Below are positions 1 to 4,589 of a stretch of 5,432 nt of DNA, piece after piece (the first letter of the stretch is position 1; every line of letters begins with the position of its first letter). The translations under genes and the position numbers were made by a program. The notes beneath the pieces were generated by a model. That model saw only the letters and a list, made by a program, of their open reading frames with translations, did not search any database and was not told the origin of the DNA. The DNA lies in contig QMND01000054.1 of NCBI GenBank assembly GCA_003647605.1, positions 1 to 5,432 on the forward strand, in the 5' to 3' direction. This DNA is from Candidatus Shapirobacteria bacterium (GTDB lineage Bacteria; Patescibacteriota; Microgenomatia; UBA12405).

Positions 1-335
1 ATCTCTCTACGTCTCCGCCTCGCCTGCAAATTAATCCCAGCAGCCGAAGCTGCTATGATGGCTCCTAGCACACCTAGCTTCTCCCCAAGAGCACGGTAGC
101 CGAGCGCTGCCATTGAGGTTTTGCACCGACTTGCTAAGAGTTCCCCGCCCAAGAGTCCTATCGCTGCTATACCCGCGCCAATTGTGGAAATCTTTTCACT
201 CACTTTTTCGTCATTTGTCCACTTTTGATACGCTTTTATATTCTTCTCTTCGATGAATACACGCTTACCCGCTCTTGTTGTGACCCAAATACCTCTCTTT
301 CCTCGAAAGGTTGTAATTTTTGGTTTCCTGGGCAT
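1..335 (-). CDS. Small basic/hydrophobic phage protein, third tandem paralogue (3' end cut by window edge)
   Basis: The frame opens at ATG 335-333 and stays open to base 1, giving 111 residues with no stop, so the C-terminus is missing. A strong ribosome site (AAAGGGGAGGG) lies just upstream. The protein starts MPRKPKITTFRGKRGIWVTT and continues with KRVFIEEKNIKAYQKWT. Two hydrophobic Gly/Ala-rich segments follow at about residues 49-69 and 88-104, with a Cys at about 71 between them and a run of five Arg near residue 106. It is clearly paralogous to the two genes upstream at 378-740 and 733-1062. The GKRGxWxTxxGRRVFI head resembles a short motif I associate with phage head-morphogenesis-type proteins; that link is from memory. 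The two hydrophobic segments suggest membrane contact, perhaps holin-like or a virion membrane-active peptide, but no function can be assigned. Confidence 0.85.
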   Translation of the reverse strand, partial: MPRKPKITTFRGKRGIWVTTRAGKRVFIEEKNIKAYQKWTNDEKVSEKISTIGAGIAAIGLLGGELLASRCKTSMAALGYRALGEKLGVLGAIIAASAAGINLQARRRRRE

Positions 336-377
336 TATCTTCCCTCCCCTTTATTTTAACTTCGTCGCTGTGACTCC

Positions 378-740
378 TTAGTCTTCTAACAACCGCTCTC
401 GAGCATACTTCGCCCTATTCGCAGCAGATATTATATATGTGCCTATACCAGCAACTGCTATAACAGCTCCTAATTGACGTACTTGTTTTGCTAAAGTAAG
501 GTAACCACGCTTCTTCAGCGAATGATTACACACACTCGCTAAGAGCCCCCCACCCGCAATCCCAGTTACTGCCGCAGCTGTACCGAGTCGAGCGACTGTC
601 GTTTTCGATTTTTCGGCGTTTGTCCACATTAGGTAAGTCTTTATACGGTCTTCCTCTATGAATACACGTCTGCCTGTTTTTGTTGTGACCCAAGTGCCTC
701 TCTTTCCTTGAAAAGTTGTAATTTTCGGATTCCTAGACAT
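378..740 (-). CDS. Small basic/hydrophobic phage protein, second tandem paralogue
   Basis: This is a 120-residue protein starting at ATG 740-738, with AAAGGAG placed 6-7 bases upstream. The start codon overlaps the end of the preceding paralogue by 8 bases (ATGTCTAG), which fits translational coupling. The head (residues 1-35) is basic and reads KITTFQGKRGTWVTT then GRRVFIEE. Segment 49-70 is Ala/Gly-rich (TAAAVTGIAGGGLLAS), a Cys sits at 71, and a second hydrophobic segment spans about 90-107. The tail is charged (KYARERLLED). Helix-loop-helix hydrophobicity with a short basic N-terminus could fit a membrane-associated phage protein. No catalytic motif or signal peptide cleavage site is apparent. 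The paralogy is seen directly; the function is unknown. Confidence 0.88.
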   Translation of the reverse strand: MSRNPKITTFQGKRGTWVTTKTGRRVFIEEDRIKTYLMWTNAEKSKTTVARLGTAAAVTGIAGGGLLASVCNHSLKKRGYLTLAKQVRQLGAVIAVAGIGTYIISAANRAKYARERLLED

Positions 741-1062
741 TTTCTTCTCCTTTATATCTGGTTACTAGAGACACTCCTGCACCTGCGATTGCAATAGTAA
801 CACCCATCTTGCTGAGTTTACTACCGAGTGCACGGTACCCAAACTTTGCAAAAGCAGTTCTACATTGTAACGCAAGTGACGCGCCGCTCTTAACACCAAC
901 GGATGCTATAGACGATCCAACACCACTAACCCACCTAATGGCCTTTTTATTATTGGTCCATTTCTGATATGCTTTTATGTTCTTCTCTTCTATGAAGACA
1001 CGTCTACCAGTCCTTAGTGTGAACCAAGCACCTCTCTTCCCTTTATAAGTAGTGATCCTCAC
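733..1062 (-). CDS. Small basic/hydrophobic phage protein, first tandem paralogue
   Basis: This is a 109-residue protein with a GTG start (1062-1060). An in-frame TAA lies three codons upstream, so GTG is the only reasonable start. The ribosome site AAAGGA is only about 3 bases from the GTG, unusually close. Compared with the two downstream paralogues, the N-terminus lacks about four residues and begins directly at RITTYKGKRGAWFT. It then reads GRRVFIEEKNIKAYQKWTN. Hydrophobic segments lie at about 43-66 and 86-101, with a Cys at 67 (QCRTA) and a GYRALG motif following. The first segment is less hydrophobic than in the other copies. The gene ends in TAG inside the next gene's start. Function is unknown; a membrane- or virion-associated role is inferred only from composition and context. 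Confidence 0.85.
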   Translation of the reverse strand: MRITTYKGKRGAWFTLRTGRRVFIEEKNIKAYQKWTNNKKAIRWVSGVGSSIASVGVKSGASLALQCRTAFAKFGYRALGSKLSKMGVTIAIAGAGVSLVTRYKGEENV

Positions 1063-1070
1063 GCTTCCTT

Positions 1071-1098
1071 TTTAAACTCCTATTGAAGGAGTAGTCAA
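1071..1098 (-). other. Short hairpin between the Ig-like gene and the small-protein cassette
   Basis: In the 50-base gap before the paralogue cassette, the minus strand reads ACTCC-TTCAATA-GGAGT, a perfect 5-bp stem with a 7-base loop, followed by TTTAAAAA. The stem is short and the following tract is mixed T and A, so it is at best a weak terminator or processing site. A TTGACT/TTTAAA pair with a 16-base spacer also falls here, but transcription would start almost on the GTG and leave the ribosome site out. Confidence 0.2.
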
Positions 1099-1112
1099 GT
1101 TGTTATAAAGAA

Positions 1113-1388
1113 TCAGAGGTGAACCTTTACAAGCAGTCGAACTATCTTTCCATGACTTTTCAACGACGGTGACTCCACGTACGCTTGAATTTCCCACTGC
1201 CCAGCTCTGTCAAAAACAACATTGTCTGCTTTTATCTTTGTGGGATTATCACCAAGGACAGTAGCGTCCCATGCGCCTGATTCTCCATTGGGTTTTTTAT
1301 ATTTTATTTTTTGTACAGACGTGCTAGACACGTCACATCCTACATCTAAAACAACATCTACTGTGTCACCTACAAAGACGTTAATCAT
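1113..1388 (-). CDS. Ig-like/beta-sandwich phage structural protein, copy B
   Basis: This is a 91-residue protein starting at ATG 1388-1386, one base after the TAA of the large repeat protein, so it is probably translated by reinitiation. It begins MINVFVGDTVDVVLDVGCDV and contains KIKYKKPNGESGAW, DRAGQWEIQAYVES and LKSHGKIVRLLVKVHL. The alternating hydrophobic pattern, with a KPNG-type hairpin and a GxWxIQAYVE strand, is typical of small phage beta-sandwich proteins found in tail, baseplate or fibre regions. The resemblance to N-terminal domains of baseplate upper proteins is from memory. It is about 76% identical (my hand count, 69 of 91 positions) to the product of 3967-4239. A role as a virion accessory or fibre-attachment subunit is inferred. 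Confidence 0.85.
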   Translation of the reverse strand: MINVFVGDTVDVVLDVGCDVSSTSVQKIKYKKPNGESGAWDATVLGDNPTKIKADNVVFDRAGQWEIQAYVESPSLKSHGKIVRLLVKVHL

Positions 1389-1426
1389 CTTACAACCAAC
1401 TGTCTAGCTCAATTTTATTAGTTATT
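1113..1426 (-). repeat. Duplicated block, copy B (Ig-like gene plus last codons of upstream gene)
   Basis: This is the downstream copy of a segment also present at 3967-4278. Similarity is not confined to the Ig-like gene. It continues upstream across the start codon through the final ~10 codons of the preceding gene, which encode ITNKIELDSW here and ITSKIELDSW in the other copy. On the plus strand the two versions read caactgtctagctcaat and caactatctaactcaat. Similarity fades before the stop-side flank (below 1113) and above about 1426. Confidence 0.8.
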
Positions 1427-2688
1427 TTGCTGCTTTGTTCAAGTTCTTTAATTACTTTACTACTTAGCTCAAATCCTTGAATCATCTTACTACTTAGCTC
1501 AAATCCTTGAATCATCTTACTACTTAGCTCAAATCCTTGAATCATTTTACTACTTAGTGCAAGCTCCCCTATTACTTCACTACGTAGCTCAAACTCCCTA
1601 ACCACCTCACTATCAAACTCAAGTCCTTCAGTTATTCCACTACCTGCTTCGAATTCTTCGACTACTTCACTACCTGCCTCCAGCCTTTCAGTTACTTCAC
1701 TACCTTCTTCGAACCCTTCAATTGCTCTGCTATCTAACTCAAGTTTCTTCTCAAAGGGCAGCAATGGAGTGAGAACTGCGTCGACACTCCATATGGTGGA
1801 AAGAGCGAGCTTTTTGAGTAAGGCATCAATATCGTAGGCCAGGCCAGATAGTACTACATCGATGACGAATTCAACAGTAATTTGAAGCTTTTGCAACAGA
1901 GCTGAGCAGGAATAACTAGTGTTGAGGTTTAACCTCTGTAATAGCGCGTTTATAGTTGCGCTCTCCTCGAGTCCAAAAGACTGAAGTAGGGTGTCAATAA
2001 CAGCTTGTACAAGCTGCTTTTTTGACAGTAAAGTGTCGGCACTTAGTTGTGCTTCTTGTGTTGTAGTAAGAAGTGTATCAATTGAGATACCTTGTGTCAA
2101 AGCTAGTTTTTGTAATAGTGTGTCGATGGTGCTTTCAGTTGATAAGTCTAAAGCTTTTAGGAAGGTATCAATCGTAATAGAACTTGTTAGTTGTTTTGAC
2201 AACAAGGCGCTTGCTGTAGTTGATGTACTTAGATCTAACTTCTTGATCAGAGTGTCAACAGTTATGAACTCTTGAGGTGCAGCTCCAATAATAGCATCGA
2301 TTGTCGTGGAAGTAGAGACACCTAATTTTTTCAGTAATGAGTCAATTGTGGTTGAAGTTAAACCAAGCTTCTGGAGTAGTGTGTCAACCGTTGATGACGT
2401 TGTTAGACCTAAAGCTTTCAGTAGGCCATCTACAGTGATGGATGAGAGAAGTGCTTTTTGTAGTAAGGCATCTATATTAAGCGCTTCTAATCCCTGTTTT
2501 TGTAGCAAGGCATCAACAGCGACTTGGTCTGACAAGCCAAGTGCTTGAAGCAAACTATCAACCGTGTAAGACGATGTGGAGGCCCCACCAGGAGCCCTCA
2601 TCACAGCATAGTGACCAATATAGGTCCTCACAGGCCTGAAGCTCGTCTTGCTCTTCTTTGTTACAGGACATCCACTGTAATTAGCCAT
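1390..2688 (-). CDS. Two-array repeat protein, probable phage fibre or adhesin
   Basis: This is a 432-residue protein starting at ATG 2688-2686, 5 bases after the TAA of the preceding gene and without a clear ribosome site, so translation is probably coupled. Residues 1-41 are a unique head, MANYSGCPVTKKSKTSF onward. Residues 42-315 form about 19 degenerate repeats of 14-15 residues with consensus [TS][IV]D[TA]LLQKLGL[ST][TS]; Asp at position 3 occurs in 16 of 19. Residues 316-432 form 11.7 units of exactly ten residues, consensus [FL]ELSS[KE][VM]I[QKE][GE]. The early units are acidic (EGSE, AGSE) and the late ones are Ser/Lys-rich. There is no signal peptide, membrane segment or enzymatic motif. 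The context, between structural genes and followed by an Ig-like protein, fits an extended fibre shaft or adhesin. Whether the 14/15-mers form a helical solenoid or a trimeric shaft cannot be told from sequence. Confidence 0.85.
   Translation of the reverse strand: MANYSGCPVTKKSKTSFRPVRTYIGHYAVMRAPGGASTSSYTVDSLLQALGLSDQVAVDALLQKQGLEALNIDALLQKALLSSITVDGLLKALGLTTSSTVDTLLQKLGLTSTTIDSLLKKLGVSTSTTIDAIIGAAPQEFITVDTLIKKLDLSTSTTASALLSKQLTSSITIDTFLKALDLSTESTIDTLLQKLALTQGISIDTLLTTTQEAQLSADTLLSKKQLVQAVIDTLLQSFGLEESATINALLQRLNLNTSYSCSALLQKLQITVEFVIDVVLSGLAYDIDALLKKLALSTIWSVDAVLTPLLPFEKKLELDSRAIEGFEEGSEVTERLEAGSEVVEEFEAGSGITEGLEFDSEVVREFELRSEVIGELALSSKMIQGFELSSKMIQGFELSSKMIQGFELSSKVIKELEQSSKITNKIELDSWL
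1393..1743 (-). repeat. Array of 30-base (decapeptide) coding repeats
   Basis: There are eleven full 10-codon units and one partial unit at the end of the repeat-protein gene. Three consecutive 30-base units at 1461-1490, 1491-1520 and 1521-1550 are identical except for one base at about 1546 and encode SSKMIQGFEL repeated. Outer units have diverged strongly. The near-identity of the central units points to recent expansion by slippage or unequal recombination. Confidence 0.9.
1744..2565 (-). repeat. Array of degenerate 42/45-base coding repeats
   Basis: About nineteen 14- or 15-codon units encode the [TS][IV]D[TA]LLQKLGL motif. Units differ substantially at the DNA level while keeping the protein pattern, so this array is older and under selection for protein structure. 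One unit near codons 275-285 is only about 11 codons long, and the unit beginning at about codon 128 lost the LLQK core (AIIGAAPQ). Confidence 0.85.
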
Positions 2689-2693
2689 AAGGT

Positions 2694-2855
2694 TTATTGT
2701 GGTCTTGTTTTAAAGCTCTTCGCTCCATTGAAGGACCTTTCAGATCTGGAACTCGATTTACCTTTCCGTAGCTGTTTTGATCCTTCCCACTGTCTTCCTA
2801 CTCTCACACTAAGCCCGACCTTTTTTGTTACTGAGGAACCAATATAGTTAGCCAT
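2694..2855 (-). CDS. Small basic protein sharing its N-terminus with the repeat protein
   Basis: This is a 53-residue protein. ATG 2855-2853 shares its A with the TAA of the upstream gene (TAATG), and an AAGGAG site lies 6 bases before it. An in-frame ATG at 2888 exists but would start inside the upstream gene with no comparable ribosome site, so 2855 is preferred. The product begins MANYIGSSVTKKVGLSVRVG, matching MANYSGCPVTKK at the start of the next gene. The remainder is strongly basic and Ser-rich (KGKSSSRSERSFNGAKSF). It could be a stand-alone minor virion or fibre-base peptide, or the remnant of an N-terminal fibre segment whose repeats were lost. No known domain is recognisable. Confidence 0.72.
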   Translation of the reverse strand: MANYIGSSVTKKVGLSVRVGRQWEGSKQLRKGKSSSRSERSFNGAKSFKTRPQ

Positions 2856-3832
2856 TAGACACTCCTTGGTAAAATAACTGCCGCCCATTGATAGATATGG
2901 AAAACGTCATAAGTAACCCCTCCGTATTCAATTGTATCTTCAGAGACAACATTCTGCTTATTTTTATCTAAAGCATACAAATGCTTGAAATAACCAAGAT
3001 AGTCTTGGTACGTAGTATTAGATACCGTTAAAAGAAGAGGCCAGAAAAATCTTTTACTATTTGGGTATCTCTTACTATTAGAATCATCAGTGGGTCCAAT
3101 TCTAGCAGTAGTGTAGGTACAATTTACTCCAACCACTCCATTATAGTAAAACTGGACACACCCACTACTATAAGGAAATTGATAATGGGAAATAAAATTA
3201 GGCATTGGGTCCTCGCCTACCCGTGCTCCACTAGAGTATGAGTTATTAAGATGAGTAAAAGTAATAGTTGTATCGGAAATAGAAGAAATTTGAGCTCTCT
3301 CACAGTTTTCATCATCCATAATTAGATAATACTCACCTTCCTCTAAAGGATCCGCAGTGTCAACTTGAACCGAGACATTATCTCCCGCTGATATGGATGA
3401 CTGTGTGGTGGCATAATCTGAATTGTACACTGTATCATAACTCCCACCATACCAGCAGTAATAAGCTGATCCGACTAAAGTAATGACTACTACGTGGTCT
3501 TTATCACCATAAAACCAGTAGTTATGTGCTGACCCACTAGAATAGATATAACTATAATTGTCTCCGCTTTGTTTTTTCCCGGTATGATTTACATTATCCC
3601 AACTTAAGTACTGCCTTACATCTATACGATGGCTCCCTGCATTTCTAGTAAACTTGATACAGATTTTCTGTTTAGTATCCTCCCCCGTACTAGTAGCTAC
3701 AAAGTATCCACTACCACTTCGTTGGTCATCGTGATCGGTCCATCCAACAGTGTCCACCAGAAAATCGTGTAGCTTATCCAACAAGTCTAACTCATCATTG
3801 GCTGAACCTTTTAACACTGTATGATAACTCAT
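2855..3832 (-). CDS. Putative virion structural protein (325 aa)
   Basis: The gene starts at ATG 3832-3830 with an excellent AAAGGAGGG site 6 bases upstream. It ends in TAA overlapping the next ATG by one base. Visible regions in order: an N-terminal amphipathic helix (LLDKLHDFLVDTVGW), a Ser/Gly/Tyr-rich beta region (IKFTRNAG, IDVRQYL, YWFYGDKDHVVVITLVG, YYCWYGGSYD), a middle beta domain (QVDTADPLEEGEYYLIMDDE, TITFTHLNN), and a C-terminal part containing WPLLLTVSN and EDTIEYGGVTYDVFHIYQW. The layout of an FLV..GW start, a central YW.YGD..HVVV strand and a terminal EDTI..GG..Y.VF motif matches, from memory, a widespread group of phage tail/baseplate-region structural proteins. It contains no enzymatic motif and no transmembrane segment. 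Structural is likely; the exact place in the virion is unknown. Confidence 0.82.
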   Translation of the reverse strand: MSYHTVLKGSANDELDLLDKLHDFLVDTVGWTDHDDQRSGSGYFVATSTGEDTKQKICIKFTRNAGSHRIDVRQYLSWDNVNHTGKKQSGDNYSYIYSSGSAHNYWFYGDKDHVVVITLVGSAYYCWYGGSYDTVYNSDYATTQSSISAGDNVSVQVDTADPLEEGEYYLIMDDENCERAQISSISDTTITFTHLNNSYSSGARVGEDPMPNFISHYQFPYSSGCVQFYYNGVVGVNCTYTTARIGPTDDSNSKRYPNSKRFFWPLLLTVSNTTYQDYLGYFKHLYALDKNKQNVVSEDTIEYGGVTYDVFHIYQWAAVILPRSV

Positions 3833-3966
3833 AGCTTACCCTCCTTTGTCTAACGACAACACGCACGGTGTAGGTACTCCGCTATGGGGTAAGGACGGTA
3901 GGTCTTTACCCCCTCTCTTTATAGGCTCTTGTAACTGTCGTTACACATCTGGTCAAGCGGAGGAAT
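3833..3966 (-). other. Structured intergenic leader, only sizeable gap in the window
   Basis: This 134-base gap has no credible gene. On the minus strand it holds a hairpin TGTAAC-GACA-GTTACA (3930-3945), a larger one with a GGGGTAA...TTACCCC base (3886-3912: 11-position stem, one mismatch, 5-base loop), and a long-range inverted repeat whose arms (3847-3858 and 3936-3947) match at 11 of 12 positions. The low-coordinate arm directly abuts the AAAGGAGGG ribosome site at 3839-3847. No T-run follows either hairpin, so a simple intrinsic terminator is not supported. A TATAAA box at about 3918 could be a -10 element, but its -35 is poor. A leader or cis-regulatory RNA is inferred. Confidence 0.45.
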
Positions 3967-4239
3967 TTAAAGGTGAGTCTTCACGAGTAAATAGACTATC
4001 TTTCCATGACTCTTCAACGTTGCTGATTCTATATATGCTTGAATTTCCCATTGACCGGCTTTGTCAAAGACAACGTTGCTTGATTCTATTTTTGTAGGAT
4101 CATCACCGAGGACGGCGTCCCATGCGCCCGTTTCCCCGTTAGGCTTTCTGTACTTTATCTTTCTCACAACTGAGTCAGATACGTCACATCCTACATTTAA
4201 GATAATATCTACTAAGTCACCTACAAAGACGTTAATCAT
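3967..4239 (-). CDS. Ig-like/beta-sandwich phage structural protein, copy A
   Basis: This is a 90-residue protein from ATG 4239-4237, whose ATGA overlaps the upstream TGA, a classic coupling arrangement. An in-frame TTG at 4251 would add MGYE, but the paralogue starts at MINV, supporting 4239. It reads MINVFVGDLVDIILNVGCDV, KIKYRKPNGETGAW, DKAGQWEIQAYIES and LKSHGKIVYLLVKTHL. It has one residue fewer than copy B, in the loop after GAWDA. All core strands and the single Cys at residue 18 are conserved, which suggests both copies are functional. Its role is inferred as a small virion or fibre-associated subunit; the fold assignment is from strand pattern only. Confidence 0.85.
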   Translation of the reverse strand: MINVFVGDLVDIILNVGCDVSDSVVRKIKYRKPNGETGAWDAVLGDDPTKIESSNVVFDKAGQWEIQAYIESATLKSHGKIVYLLVKTHL

Positions 4240-4278
4240 TTCGTAACCCAACTATCTAACTCAATCTTACTAGTTATT
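3967..4278 (-). repeat. Duplicated block, copy A
   Basis: This is the upstream partner of 1113-1426. It includes the Ig-like gene plus the last codons of the preceding small gene. At the gene junction the two copies differ by one base in length: TGGGTTACGAAATG here and TGGTTGTAAGATG in copy B. This changes where the upstream reading frame stops, giving the ATGA overlap here and TAA-G-ATG there. Confidence 0.8.
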
Positions 4279-4460
4279 CCAAAATGACCCAATTGTGCCC
4301 GGATGATATAAAACTTATTCCTATTTAATCCTTCTTTACCCCATTTGTGACCAGTAGGTTTAACCACAACCACATAGCCCTTCTTGTAACATCCTCTCAA
4401 ATCCTTCACCTCATTTTGGTGAACAGTATCACAAGCCTTTACAAGCAGCTCGGTGGACAC
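4236..4460 (-). CDS. Small conserved phage protein with fibre-like C-terminal tail
   Basis: This is a 74-residue protein with a GTG start (4460-4458) and a GGAGG site 7 bases upstream. The start shares one base with the upstream TAG (TAGTG), and the stop overlaps the next ATG. The core (residues 5-53) reads LLVKACDTVHQNEVKDLRG, CYKKGYVVVVKPTGHKWGKE and NKFYIIR. This pattern (VxACDxVH, D-x-RGCYKKGxVVVV, G-H-x-WGxxE, KFxII) is one I recognise as a recurrent small protein of phage structural regions, without a named function. Two Cys (10 and 24) are present. The last ~13 residues, ITSKIELDSWVTK, match the end of the large repeat protein (ITNKIELDSWL) and look grafted on. Confidence 0.82.
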   Translation of the reverse strand: MSTELLVKACDTVHQNEVKDLRGCYKKGYVVVVKPTGHKWGKEGLNRNKFYIIRAQLGHFGITSKIELDSWVTK

Positions 4461-4589
4461 TATTGCACCTCCACTTCAAAGCCTTCAGGGCCACCCATCT
4501 TCTATAACCACCATCTCTTCCTTCCTCAATTGAATCATGCCACACTTTATCCACCACTTATCATCGTACTTCTTCAATCTCCACTTCAC
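4460..4589 (-). CDS. Very small phage gene needing a +1 frameshift at CCC-TGA
   Basis: A GTG at 4589-4587, preceded by AGGGA 7 bases upstream, opens a frame of 34 codons. It reads VKWRLKKYDDKWWIKCG, then MIQLRKEEMVVIEDGWP, and stops at TGA 4487-4485. If the ribosome slips +1 from CCC to the overlapping CCT, the frame continues as EGFEVEVQ. It then ends at TAG 4462-4460, sharing a base with the GTG of the next gene. The extended 42-residue product has a natural acidic end and a coupling-type junction, which the short product lacks. The gene overlaps the end of 4561-4962 by 29 bases. The alternatives are a simple one-base mutation or sequencing error, or no gene at all, since the reading frame is short. 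Function is unknown; its place in a run of small structural-region genes suggests a phage accessory protein. Confidence 0.5.
4484..4490 (-). other. Candidate +1 frameshift site CCC TGA A
   Basis: A proline codon CCC lies directly before a TGA stop, followed by A. Slippage of the P-site tRNA from CCC to CCT lets GAA be read next. This matches two known principles: slow TGA termination stimulating +1 shifting (as in prfB) and re-pairing on overlapping proline codons. A GGAGG sequence lies downstream (4468-4472) and serves the next gene, so it is not in the prfB-like upstream position. Confidence 0.4.

Noticed and set aside
1060..1098. TTGACT / TTTAAA promoter pair ahead of the small-protein cassette
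   Set aside because: The spacing is acceptable, but transcription would begin at about the GTG itself, excluding the ribosome site. The -10 match is only 4 of 6.
1222..1407. Plus-strand open frames opposite both Ig-like genes (also 4061-4246)
   Set aside because: Both arise in the same place in the two duplicated copies because the sequence is shared. The minus-strand proteins show clear conservation and coupling, and the plus frames have no ribosome site.
1451..1560. 30-base direct repeats resembling a CRISPR array
   Set aside because: The units are contiguous with no spacers and are in-frame decapeptide codons inside a gene.
1991..2548. Plus-strand open frames opposite the repeat protein
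   Set aside because: They mirror the repeated minus-strand codons, lack ribosome sites and have Ser/Cys/Val-rich composition typical of antisense shadows.
2856..2888. Earlier ATG start for the 53-residue protein (adding MGGSYFTKECL)
   Set aside because: It would overlap the upstream gene by 34 bases. The inner ATG at 2855 has an AAGGAG site, a TAATG junction and matches the N-terminus of the next protein.
3846..4097. Plus-strand 83-codon frame spanning the intergenic gap
   Set aside because: It runs into the antisense of the Ig-like gene, has no homology pattern I recognise and no ribosome site, and it opposes every other gene.
4424..4558. Alternative minus-strand frame from GTG 4558 (VDKVWHDSIEEGRDGGYRRW...)
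   Set aside because: It runs deep into the well-supported 74-residue gene, has no ribosome site and ends without a coupling junction. The CCC-TGA frame explains the region better.
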